A stretch of 64,000 nucleotides of DNA from Bin80 sp965261255 (GTDB taxonomy: Bacteria; Bacteroidota; Rhodothermia; Rhodothermales; Bin80). Of this stretch, positions 18,380-27,624 are shown one piece after another. Made by a program: the position numbers and the translations under genes. The stretch spans positions 3,534,001 to 3,598,000 of the forward strand of contig CBDHCQ010000004.1 of the NCBI GenBank assembly GCA_965261255.1, read 5' to 3'. The notes beneath the pieces are model-generated. The model did no database searches. It saw nothing but the letters and a program-made list of their open reading frames with translations, and was not told the DNA's origin. Each line of letters begins with the position of its first letter. Positions within the stretch are counted from its first letter, which is position 1.

Positions 18380-21300
18380 ATGGAACGTCCGCTACTGTCG
18401 GTTATGATTGTACTCTTGGTCACGCTCTTCGGAGCGAGGCCAGTGGTTGGTCAGTCAAAGCCGGAGTCAGCATCGGAAAGGGATGCACTCCGCCAGCAGC
18501 AGGCCGCCGACCGGGCGATTGAAAGGTGGGCAGCCCAGAACAAGACCGGGGCCACAGGTCCGCTGTCATTCCGTAATTTCGTCCGCGGAGGTGTGGCATC
18601 CGGAAACCTGATTCAGGTTCCGTATGTGACGAATATCAACATTTCCGCCGGGTACTGGGGCAGCACGGTATCTCCTAGATTTATCACCTGGCCCAAAGGA
18701 TCCGGCGTGGAGTACGGCCACACTATGAGCTTTATCGTGGCCGGTCAGGTCACCAATGATGCGGGTAGCGAACTCCAGATTCTCTCAGAAAGCTACAATC
18801 GCAGTGGGGGAGATACGCACCCCTCCGGCAGTCATAAGTTCTTTTTCAGTGCACTGCCCGGCTACTACAATATGCAGGGCAATTTGGGAACGCGCAATCG
18901 GCTCAATGACAATCCTGACGATCGGCAACTGCTGGAGCAGGCCGGCTATTATTTTGTCGGAGGAATGGATGAGGACCGGAATGGAAACGGCCAGTTGGAT
19001 GCGGGCGAGGACCTCAACAATAACGGGGAACTGGACTATAATCTAATCAACGATCTGGAGTACACCTCCCAGTCAAACGTCCTTCAGACTTGGCCGGCCT
19101 TCTGGCCTCCCAAGTCCTATGTTGGCGATCTGAGAAGCGACTGTCAGTTTGAACAAGGGACATCCTGCAGTCCCGAGCCCGGGGTGCGGGCCGGCAAATG
19201 GAATGGGGCGTACGGCGCGTTTGTGCGTGGCGATCAGGAATCGTATTACCTGGCTGATGATCGCGACAATGATGAATTCAATTATGCGCCGTTTCTGGAC
19301 CCGGCCACCGGTGAGCCGGATCGGCGCTCCTGGGCAAACGGAGGGCGACGCGGACTTGGTATAGAGGTTGAGGTCCGGCAGTACCAGTGGGCCAGTGTGC
19401 TGGCGGAAGACATCTTTATCGCTACTTTTGATGTGGAAAACATCAGCCGCAAAGAAATTCCCACGGCCATTATCGCGATGATAGTTGACTATGATATTGC
19501 CGGTTCAACGGGAAGCAATCAGGCGTTATTCGATACCCAAGACGACATCACCTACCAGTGGCTGAAGCGGGACCTAGTCATCAATGGATTCAAGGTAGGC
19601 TACGCGGGCGTCGGCTTTCTGGAGAGCCCCGGAATCAGCGATGACGGTATAGACAATGATGCCGATGGCCTCGTGGACGAGAGCCGGGAAAACGGCATTG
19701 ACGATGATGGAGACTGGCGTACTTGGCAGGATCCGAACGGCAACGGCGTGTTTGATAACGAAGATGCCAACCACAATTTTGTGCTTGATCCTGGCGAAGA
19801 TCTTGACAATGACGGACGCCTCACGATTGAGCCACTTAATGACGATACCGGCTCGGATGGCCTCGGCCCAGAGTTTGAAGGGTATACGGGGCCGGATCCG
19901 GATGGGACCGAAGCCAACGGTCGCCCTGATCCTGGTGAACCCAACTTTGAATTCACGGATAATGACGAAATCGACCAGATCGGACTGACCAATATGGTCA
20001 TCCGTACGCCGGCGGATTTTGACCGGGACCTTGACGACGACCCGCTCTTCTGGACGGAATACATTCAGCCTGTACCCGAGTCCGAATTTATCGTCCCCAC
20101 TGAGACGGCTGATGTGATCTACGTCTACAGCTCCGGTTATGCCCAAATCGAGCGCGGAAGCAAGCAGCGTTTCTCGCTGGCCTATTTCTGCGGCAATGAC
20201 TTTCAGGACATGCTTCGCAATAAGCGAACCATGCAGAACATTTATGATGCCGATTACAGTTTCGCCAAACCTCCCCGGACACCCTTTGTGACGGCCGTAC
20301 CTGGGGATGGAAGGGTGACCCTCGTTTGGGATCAGAGTGCGGAGTCTTCACGTGACCCGGTGTACGGCCTGGACTTTGAAATGTACAAGGTTTATCGTAG
20401 CACCGAACCCGAATTCAACGACATCAAGACGATCACTGACGCATTCGGCAATCCGCTCCTTTGGGAGCCGTTGCTCACGGAGGCAGGGGATAAGGTGCAG
20501 TTTGACATTGAGAACGGTCTCTATGGGGCGCATCCGGTCCCGATCAGCGGATTTGGAGTCAGCTACGACATGGGGACCGACAGTGGTCTGGAATACAGTG
20601 TGGTGGACTCCACCGTAGACAACGGACGAACTTACTATTATTGCGTAGTATCCGTGGACCATGGCTACCACAATTCGTTCTTTGGCGAAGGGATTTCAGT
20701 GTACGAAAACCTGGCGGAAATTACCCCCACTGAGAGCTCCAAGATCATTGAAGTGGACGCGTTTGACCGCCCGGTAAATGTTGACCGTAATTGTGCGATC
20801 GTTGTACCCCAGAAACCGGCCCTCGGTTACCAGCCGCCGCAGCTGGTAAATGGCATTGAGCGGCAGTCAGGGGATGCGTCGGGGCGCTTGAGCGTTGAGT
20901 TCCTGATCCCGGACGAGGCCAACAGTCAGGGGTACGAATATGAATTTACCTTTACTGACGATAACTCGTTCGCCGAGGTGGACTCGGTGCTTCTCAAAAA
21001 CGGACTGACCACCGGCTTTACACTGCGCAATGTGACGACCAATCGGGTGATGGCAACCAGCGCTCCGGGCAGCCGCGGCGATGAGATATTCAGCGGCGAG
21101 GTTCTGCGGGCGAGAACGTACGACGGGATGAAGTTCACCATTACCAATCCGCTAGTTCCGGAGGTTTCAACAGCAGCCTGGCTGGACAATTCTTCTTCTG
21201 TGCGGGGGACGCCCACGCCATCAACCGTGATTTCCGTCGGCGCTCCCGGAGACAACATTGCCGTTCCAGTTGACTACGAACTCCGTGTATCCACCCTAGG

Positions 21301-22261
21301 TGCCGACACATCAAACTCCTTGAGTCGCCGCAATCGGGTTGCGACCAACTATAGTATTTGGGACGTAACGAACCTCAACACTCCTGTCCGGGTACCATTC
21401 CAGCTTTCGGAATCGGCCACCCCTGTGATTCCCGGAGATTCCGTTCGGGGCGTGCTTTCGCCGGGGGATGTAATCAACATCAGGGTTGCGAGCGTTCCAG
21501 TGGGCAACTACACCTATTTTACGCAGTCCGCCTGGCAGTTGGGGGTATCTCTATCGGCCAACGCGCAGACAGCATTGGATGAAGTGCAGTCCACCGCGAA
21601 TGTGCTGTACGACTCTCTGGCAGTACACAGCGTCCGCGGCCTCCAGCGGCGGCCGTACGGGACGGACTTGGAATCAGATGAGTTGATTGATTTCCTGAAC
21701 GAAGTCAACACCTGGTACGAAGGAATCCTGGACTCCTTGCTGGGCGTGCCCGGACTGCAGTCCGTCATTCAGACGACACCTGCGCCGGGGACATCGCTTG
21801 CGACACTGGCTCGGATTCAGTCCAACGAAATCCCGACGGAGGGGGATATCTTTCTGCTCGAAACGAGCAAGCCGTTTGACCGGGATGATGTCATTCGATT
21901 CAAAGTGGACGGGAACCGGTTGGAAGAGCCGGTCAGCGAGAGCATGCTGGACGATATCTTTGTAGTGCCGGACCCGTATGTTGCCGTAAACTCGCTTGAA
22001 GCACGCAGCGTCCTGCTTTCCGGACGCGGAGAGCGGCGAATTGACTTTAGGAATCTGCCAAAGGAATGCACGATAAGTATCTTTGCGGTCAGCGGGCGAC
22101 GAATCAAGGTAATTGAGCATGTTGGTTCAAATGACCAGAGCATCGCCACCTGGAATCTTCAGTCCGACGACGGGCTGGATGTGTCCTACGGGGTCTACAT
22201 TTACCATGTGGATGCGCCAGGTATCGGCGAGAAAATCGGCCGCTTTGCAATAATCAAGTAA
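18380..22261 (+). CDS. Very large secreted protein with Asp/Asn-rich calcium-loop repeats and T9SS-like C-terminus
   Basis: A 1293-residue exported protein; the signal peptide ends in ARPVVGQ. I do not recognise a catalytic domain. Around residues 195-220 and again 410-515 it has clusters of dockerin/EF-hand-like loops (for example DRNGNGQLDAGEDLNNNGE and DNDADGLVDESRENGIDDDG), which probably bind calcium. A fibronectin-like segment starts near residue 630 (PFVTAVPGDGRVTLVWD). The C-terminal 90 residues (about VPDPYVAVNS to YGVYIYHV and GRFAIIK) resemble a sorting domain. It lies between a TonB receptor and a PorV-like protein, so it is probably a surface structural or binding partner in the same transcript. 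Confidence 0.7.
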   Translation: MERPLLSVMIVLLVTLFGARPVVGQSKPESASERDALRQQQAADRAIERWAAQNKTGATGPLSFRNFVRGGVASGNLIQVPYVTNINISAGYWGSTVSPRFITWPKGSGVEYGHTMSFIVAGQVTNDAGSELQILSESYNRSGGDTHPSGSHKFFFSALPGYYNMQGNLGTRNRLNDNPDDRQLLEQAGYYFVGGMDEDRNGNGQLDAGEDLNNNGELDYNLINDLEYTSQSNVLQTWPAFWPPKSYVGDLRSDCQFEQGTSCSPEPGVRAGKWNGAYGAFVRGDQESYYLADDRDNDEFNYAPFLDPATGEPDRRSWANGGRRGLGIEVEVRQYQWASVLAEDIFIATFDVENISRKEIPTAIIAMIVDYDIAGSTGSNQALFDTQDDITYQWLKRDLVINGFKVGYAGVGFLESPGISDDGIDNDADGLVDESRENGIDDDGDWRTWQDPNGNGVFDNEDANHNFVLDPGEDLDNDGRLTIEPLNDDTGSDGLGPEFEGYTGPDPDGTEANGRPDPGEPNFEFTDNDEIDQIGLTNMVIRTPADFDRDLDDDPLFWTEYIQPVPESEFIVPTETADVIYVYSSGYAQIERGSKQRFSLAYFCGNDFQDMLRNKRTMQNIYDADYSFAKPPRTPFVTAVPGDGRVTLVWDQSAESSRDPVYGLDFEMYKVYRSTEPEFNDIKTITDAFGNPLLWEPLLTEAGDKVQFDIENGLYGAHPVPISGFGVSYDMGTDSGLEYSVVDSTVDNGRTYYYCVVSVDHGYHNSFFGEGISVYENLAEITPTESSKIIEVDAFDRPVNVDRNCAIVVPQKPALGYQPPQLVNGIERQSGDASGRLSVEFLIPDEANSQGYEYEFTFTDDNSFAEVDSVLLKNGLTTGFTLRNVTTNRVMATSAPGSRGDEIFSGEVLRARTYDGMKFTITNPLVPEVSTAAWLDNSSSVRGTPTPSTVISVGAPGDNIAVPVDYELRVSTLGADTSNSLSRRNRVATNYSIWDVTNLNTPVRVPFQLSESATPVIPGDSVRGVLSPGDVINIRVASVPVGNYTYFTQSAWQLGVSLSANAQTALDEVQSTANVLYDSLAVHSVRGLQRRPYGTDLESDELIDFLNEVNTWYEGILDSLLGVPGLQSVIQTTPAPGTSLATLARIQSNEIPTEGDIFLLETSKPFDRDDVIRFKVDGNRLEEPVSESMLDDIFVVPDPYVAVNSLEARSVLLSGRGERRIDFRNLPKECTISIFAVSGRRIKVIEHVGSNDQSIATWNLQSDDGLDVSYGVYIYHVDAPGIGEKIGRFAIIK

Positions 22262-22263
22262 GT

Positions 22264-23355
22264 ATGAGGTACGCCAGTTTCCTTAGGGTAGTAATCTGCA
22301 AGTCTTCGCATCTGTGCGGCGTGTGTCGCGCAGGTATGATGGTATTGTGGGTATTCCTGCTGGTGACTCAGACCGCATGGGCCCAGGAATTTGTTACCAA
22401 TGTTTCCAATAAAGGCACTGTAGCGGCTGCCTTCCTTGAAATCGGGGTCGGCGCACGCGCGGTGTCCATGGGGGGTACGTATGTGGCTGAGAGCGGCCGG
22501 ATGGATATGATTTACTGGAACCCGGCCGGACTTGCCCACCTGGAAGGACTGGGAGTTTCGTTTTCCCACACAGAGTGGCTCGCCGAAACCAATCATGAAT
22601 TCTTCGCGCTGGCTAAAGAGTTGCCCTTCATTAGGAGTGTGGCCGCGGTCAGCATCGTTGCATTGTCTGTACCCGCGCAACCAATAAGGACCGTCTTGAT
22701 GCCCGAGGGGACCGGTGAAACCTATGACGCGCAGGACTATGCGGTCAGTTTATCGGTGGCGACAAAACTGATTGACGAATTTTCCGTTGGCCTGACTACC
22801 AAATACATCAGTCAGCGCATCTGGACCGAGAGCGCGGGCCAGCTGGCTTTGGATGTGGGCGTCCATTACAAGACACCGCTGCCAGGCCTGTCACTCGGTG
22901 CCAGCATTTCCAATTTCGGGCCTGACATGCAGTTGTCTGGAAAAAACCTTACCAACATCGTTGATCCTGATGTTGTGAACCGCGGCATTGAGAATATTCC
23001 GGTCGAGTACAAGACGGATGGATTTCCACTGCCTCAGATTTTCCGCTTTGGTACGTCGTACACCCGCCCGCTACCGGGTAGAGGCCAGGTGGTCGCAATG
23101 GCCAGCCTGATGCACCCGACCGGGTCCACCGAAAGCATGAGCGTAGGACTGGAGTACGGGTTCAACAATCTGGTATTCTTCCGGGCCGGATATCAAAATC
23201 TTTTCGAACGTGACGCCATTAGCAGTTTCACGCTGGGCGCCGGACTTCAGTATGTACTCCGCAGGAGGCATTCCTTCGCCTTTGACTACGCCTATGCTGA
23301 CTGGACGATTCTGCAGAAGGTACATCGACTTTCACTTTCCATGCAATTCAAGTAG
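22264..23355 (+). CDS. PorV/PorQ-family outer-membrane protein
   Basis: Outer-membrane beta-barrel protein of the PorV/PorQ (UPF0164) family, in which PorV shuttles T9SS substrates to the sortase. The family start motif is present: a region reading FLEIGVGARAVSMGGTYVA, then IYWNPAGLAHLEG. The frame ends in an aromatic strand (HRLSLSMQFK). It begins 2 bases after the upstream stop, so it is in the same operon. A later ATG at 22336, directly before MVLWVFLLVTQTAWAQ, gives a cleaner signal peptide and may be the true start. It probably serves secretion of the neighbouring sorting-domain proteins; it need not be the main PorV. Confidence 0.82.
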   Translation: MRYASFLRVVICKSSHLCGVCRAGMMVLWVFLLVTQTAWAQEFVTNVSNKGTVAAAFLEIGVGARAVSMGGTYVAESGRMDMIYWNPAGLAHLEGLGVSFSHTEWLAETNHEFFALAKELPFIRSVAAVSIVALSVPAQPIRTVLMPEGTGETYDAQDYAVSLSVATKLIDEFSVGLTTKYISQRIWTESAGQLALDVGVHYKTPLPGLSLGASISNFGPDMQLSGKNLTNIVDPDVVNRGIENIPVEYKTDGFPLPQIFRFGTSYTRPLPGRGQVVAMASLMHPTGSTESMSVGLEYGFNNLVFFRAGYQNLFERDAISSFTLGAGLQYVLRRRHSFAFDYAYADWTILQKVHRLSLSMQFK

Positions 23356-23451
23356 CCTCGAGCCATGAGAGACATCTTTCGCGTGGCGGCAGGCCGCTGC
23401 ATCTTTTGGGAGAATTCCCAATCATCTTCACACTAGTTAATTTCCGATACC

Positions 23452-26400
23452 ATGAAACACACAGCACTGTTTTCGATCTGCCTACTTGGCGCCTTACTGG
23501 CCCTGCAGCCCGCCGCGGCGCAGCAGGGGCCTGCCGGGAAACAGCAATCCCTGTACGCGCTTTACGGCCCCAATTATGAGGAAGTCATCGCCAAGTTTGC
23601 GGACGACCCGGTGCGCTTGCAGGAGATGGCGCGTCTGTACCAAGCCTCCCTTCAGGCCGAGCCGTTCTACTTCAAAGCCGCACAGGATGATGACTATATC
23701 GTGCGGCAGGAAATGGAGCCCAACGACTACTTCGATACCGCCGACAACATCAACGATGTATTGATGACCCCAGGCTGGCGTGGAGACGGAGAGTTTATGG
23801 GTGGACTGATCGGTGCCTCGTTTACTGCGGGGGACTACGATGTCTTTACTTTCACCGTGGATACGACCAAGATGTACTATTTCGCGGGGACGCACTCATT
23901 CCCCGGGACGGTCAACACCGATGACGACGAGCCCAAGGTCAGCATGCGCCTGTTTCATGAGTCGGACTTGGATACGACCTTCGTGACCGATTTCAATGGC
24001 CTTGATGGTAACGACCAGATTCGAGGAGATATCCTGGGAGAGAGGACGGACCACCGTGCCAATTCGGGAGACTTTCGGCTTACCGGCTGGGTGTCACCGA
24101 TTGATCCGGCAACCAATGCGCAGCTGACCGGCGACTTCTATCTCTTCCTGTTCAACGGCGAGACCGGCGGGTCACCGGAACCAATTAATCCCGGTGACCA
24201 AACTGGAACGTACCATTTTTCCGCCTATACCGTGGATATGGAGCCCTGGGTCAGCAAGTATGAACCGAACCAGACGTTCCAGGAAGCCCTCACGAATCCG
24301 ATGTCCATGCTGCCAATAGATGCTGTTGTTCGCACATTCATGGGTTTCAATCCGGATACAGTGAAAATTGTCAAGCCCTCTGATTCCTACTCGGACATCA
24401 TTCCGACGCAGGGTAACAGCGTGTATCCGCAGCTGTTGGCGCAGGGGGATGAGGATGTGGACCATTTCCAAATTAATGGACTGAAGGCCGGCCATACGCT
24501 AGTAGTGGAAACTCTTCCGTTCTTCGGGTACTACCGCGACACGGACGGGAGCATAGGGCCGGGCAATACACGCTGGACAGACACGCGATGCCGCCTGTAC
24601 GACGCCGACTACACTGCCATTCTCGAGGAAGATGATGATGCCGGTCGGGAAATCCAAACTACGTCCGGGCAACCCAACAATATCCACTGCCGGCTCACCT
24701 ATGACATTCAGGAAGCTGACGAGGGGGCCCCTCTATGGCTGTGGGTCTCGGCCTGGGCTTCAGCCACGCGCAGCCCGACCCAGGGCGTGGATAACCGGGA
24801 TCCGGGTCGGTTCATGTATGATATATATGTTCATCAATACCCGTCTGAACCCACTGAAGTTGAGCCGAACAACACGGTGGCCGAAGCGATGTCCGTCGGT
24901 ACACGGGCTGACACCGTCCTGACGGGATCATTTAATTCGGCGTCGGACATGGACCATTACCGCGTGTTCCTGCATGCGCAGCGTATGTACACCATGTTCA
25001 GCACTAACTCCACGGTGTCCGCAGACATACAGGTGGAACTGTTCCGGGAGGATGAGTCCGACAACATGGGCGGCACGGAGGTCACTGCCAACCTACTCAC
25101 CGATCCGGTGGCGGGGAACGCCGGCAACAACGACTTTCTCCTTGCGTCCTATGTGCCCCCGGTTTCAGGCGCCTACATCCTGAAGCTCAGTGCCGGATCG
25201 GCTGGCAGCTATCAGTTGGGACTGGTTGACAAAGGTCCCATCTTCCAGGGACTCGTCTCCAACGAACCGGATAACGAATTGGTGGAGGCGGTCGGAAGGG
25301 ATGCCCTTGAAGTAGGGCCAGGCGCGGCCTCCCGCACAGCTATGATCTGGCCGGCCGGGGATGTGGACCTGCATCACTTTACCGTGGACTCTGGGTTTGA
25401 TCTGAACCTGTCCATCAGCGGCAGCCAGAGTATCGTCAATGATTCGCCGTTCATCATGACGCTCCTCGGACCGAACGGGGATGTCCTCGGGATAAGCCTG
25501 GAAGGGATTGCTCTCACTGCGCCGCAGTCTGGTATGTATGTGCTTGGCGTAAACGGCGTCACAGATACCGATGTGGGGTTCTACACGCTGGCTGGCGGGG
25601 TTCCGTTTGAAGAGTCTGAGGACAACAACACATTTGAAACCGCCGACCTGATCGCAATCGGTAATCCCTATGAGGCCTCGCTCAGCAGCGGAGACGTAGA
25701 CTTCTTCAAGGTCACGCTGGAGGCGGGCAAACTCTATTCGTTCCGTTCGACAGACAATGAAACGGGTGGCGCCTTAGGGGTCGGTTTTTTCGACGAAATT
25801 AACGGAGACTCCCTCCTGGACGACTCGGGCTGGCCCACTAACTATAGCGGTGACAACTTCAAGATCGCCAATATCATCCCCCGTGAGACCAAGACGTACT
25901 ACTTGAGTATTTCCGGCAACCCGGGACCCTATAAACTGACTTCCAGGGTTAATCCGGACTACAACGCTCTCAGTCGCAAAGGGGAGCCGAACGACTCAAA
26001 GTCGGAGGCCGATGCCATGGGAAACTACCAGGCGTTCGGGGCCGATCAGATGTTCGTTTTGTCCAACGAGGCGCACCCCAGGTTCTTCGGAGACGAAGAC
26101 TGGTTCCGGGTGGAGATGGCCGCCGGCCAGACGGTTACGGCTGAAACCAAGCCGGTCGGCGGAGACGATTGGAGCCGGGACACCGACACACGCCTGGTCA
26201 TCCTGGATGCCAATGGCACCGATGAACTGGTTAATGATGATGATGGCGGCGCCGACTGGTATTCAAAGGCGAGCCATACGGCGACGGTGGATGGTCCGGT
26301 CTATGTGGTGGTCCGCACCAGCAGAACTCCTGCGAGTGCCGACGACCGTTCGTCCAACCGGGGCGACTACATCCTCAACATTGATGTATCGTCCACCGAA

Positions 26401-27555
26401 ATCGAGCCGAACAATACGCCAGCCGAAGCGGCGGGGAATGTGCTGCCTGCCGGGTTCAAAGAGGCCGAATTCACAACGGATGATACCGTAGACATTTTCC
26501 GGCTCTCTCTGATGGCGGACCACATTTATCATGTCCGTACCATCAAGCCCGATGGCGGGTATGCCGGGGAATTCACCGCGGCTTTGTCCAGCGCGGCCAA
26601 CCCTCTGGAAAACCTGCTCAGCGCATCCAATACCGGGTACAACACCCGTTATTCCGGCGGTAATGTGAAGCTGAACATCATTCCCGAAACGACCGGGGAT
26701 TACTTCCTGGCGCTGGTGAGCGATGGCACGGCGGGAGCATACCGCTTGGGTCTGAAAGGGCGTGATATCAGCCAGCTAAAAGAAAAGGGCGAACCCAACA
26801 ATTCCATTGCAGAAGCTGATGCCATGGGTGCGATGTCGTTCGACGAGCCCGGCCAGGTAAATACCTACATGCTCTACAACGCGGACTTTGCGTGGGACCC
26901 TTCAACGGACCATCTTACCGCCCGCTGGGGACAGGACCTGGATTTCTACCGTTATGATCTTGTGGAGGGCGATACGCTGATTGCCGAGAGTTCACCGGTT
27001 GACGGACCGTTGTGGCCACGAGACTACGATGGCTTCATGGAGCTCTATGCAGCGGATGGGACGCAGATTGATGATAACGACGACGGCGGATTCGACTGGC
27101 ATTCACGCATAGAATTCATTGCCACCTCGGATACCACTGTCTATGTGATGCTTCGGTCCCAGGACCATAACGAAGGAGCCAATGGCGGCGGCACCGACCG
27201 TGATCCAGCACGCGGTGAATACAACCTGACCGTGCTGAAGCAGGATGGTACGCCGATAGTCATCACGAATCTGGAATCCGCTGAGGTGCCGGACGGATTT
27301 GTGCTGGAGCCGAATTATCCGAATCCGTTCAACCCGACGACCACTATCAACTACGCCCTGCCCGAGACAGGCAACGTCACCGTGACGGTTCTTGACCTTC
27401 TGGGGCGTCGCGTGGCAGTACTAGTGGATGAGCAGCAGGCTAAAGGACGCTACTCCGTCAGGTTTGATGCATCGCATCTGGCTTCCGGAATCTACTTCTA
27501 TCAGCTGAGAGCGGAGGGCTTCGTGCAGACCCGCAAAATGATGCTGATCAAGTAA
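23452..27555 (+). CDS. Giant secreted protein with eight PPC-like repeats and T9SS sorting domain
   Basis: A 1367-residue exported protein (signal peptide ending ALQPAAAQQ) built from eight beta-sandwich repeats of the bacterial pre-peptidase C-terminal (PPC) type. Each opens with an EPN-like motif: at about residues 87, 270, 468, 603, 721, 843, 982 and 1112 (EMEPND, KYEPNQ, EVEPNN, NEPDNE, ESEDNN, KGEPND, EIEPNN, KGEPNN). No peptidase domain is present, so it looks like a pure adhesion or binding array. The final 90 residues are a type IX sorting domain (LEPNYPNPFNPTTTINYALP to RKMMLIK). A strong hairpin follows the gene. Confidence 0.85.
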   Translation: MKHTALFSICLLGALLALQPAAAQQGPAGKQQSLYALYGPNYEEVIAKFADDPVRLQEMARLYQASLQAEPFYFKAAQDDDYIVRQEMEPNDYFDTADNINDVLMTPGWRGDGEFMGGLIGASFTAGDYDVFTFTVDTTKMYYFAGTHSFPGTVNTDDDEPKVSMRLFHESDLDTTFVTDFNGLDGNDQIRGDILGERTDHRANSGDFRLTGWVSPIDPATNAQLTGDFYLFLFNGETGGSPEPINPGDQTGTYHFSAYTVDMEPWVSKYEPNQTFQEALTNPMSMLPIDAVVRTFMGFNPDTVKIVKPSDSYSDIIPTQGNSVYPQLLAQGDEDVDHFQINGLKAGHTLVVETLPFFGYYRDTDGSIGPGNTRWTDTRCRLYDADYTAILEEDDDAGREIQTTSGQPNNIHCRLTYDIQEADEGAPLWLWVSAWASATRSPTQGVDNRDPGRFMYDIYVHQYPSEPTEVEPNNTVAEAMSVGTRADTVLTGSFNSASDMDHYRVFLHAQRMYTMFSTNSTVSADIQVELFREDESDNMGGTEVTANLLTDPVAGNAGNNDFLLASYVPPVSGAYILKLSAGSAGSYQLGLVDKGPIFQGLVSNEPDNELVEAVGRDALEVGPGAASRTAMIWPAGDVDLHHFTVDSGFDLNLSISGSQSIVNDSPFIMTLLGPNGDVLGISLEGIALTAPQSGMYVLGVNGVTDTDVGFYTLAGGVPFEESEDNNTFETADLIAIGNPYEASLSSGDVDFFKVTLEAGKLYSFRSTDNETGGALGVGFFDEINGDSLLDDSGWPTNYSGDNFKIANIIPRETKTYYLSISGNPGPYKLTSRVNPDYNALSRKGEPNDSKSEADAMGNYQAFGADQMFVLSNEAHPRFFGDEDWFRVEMAAGQTVTAETKPVGGDDWSRDTDTRLVILDANGTDELVNDDDGGADWYSKASHTATVDGPVYVVVRTSRTPASADDRSSNRGDYILNIDVSSTEIEPNNTPAEAAGNVLPAGFKEAEFTTDDTVDIFRLSLMADHIYHVRTIKPDGGYAGEFTAALSSAANPLENLLSASNTGYNTRYSGGNVKLNIIPETTGDYFLALVSDGTAGAYRLGLKGRDISQLKEKGEPNNSIAEADAMGAMSFDEPGQVNTYMLYNADFAWDPSTDHLTARWGQDLDFYRYDLVEGDTLIAESSPVDGPLWPRDYDGFMELYAADGTQIDDNDDGGFDWHSRIEFIATSDTTVYVMLRSQDHNEGANGGGTDRDPARGEYNLTVLKQDGTPIVITNLESAEVPDGFVLEPNYPNPFNPTTTINYALPETGNVTVTVLDLLGRRVAVLVDEQQAKGRYSVRFDASHLASGIYFYQLRAEGFVQTRKMMLIK

Positions 27556-27585
27556 CCCTCGGTACATCTGATCTTGCAGGTCGTA

Positions 27586-27616
27586 CAAGGGGAGTCGGTC
27601 GCTCCGGCTCCCCTTG
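27586..27616 (+). terminator. Hairpin with T-rich tail abutting the next start codon
   Basis: A stem of nine perfect pairs (CAAGGGGAG with CTCCCCTTG) extended inward by a T-G pair and CGG/CCG around a five-base loop. TCTTTTCC follows immediately and runs into the ATG at 27625. It looks like an intrinsic terminator of the surface-protein transcript. Because it occupies the ribosome-binding region of the next gene it may also act as an attenuator. Confidence 0.7.
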
Positions 27617-27624
27617 TCTTTTCC

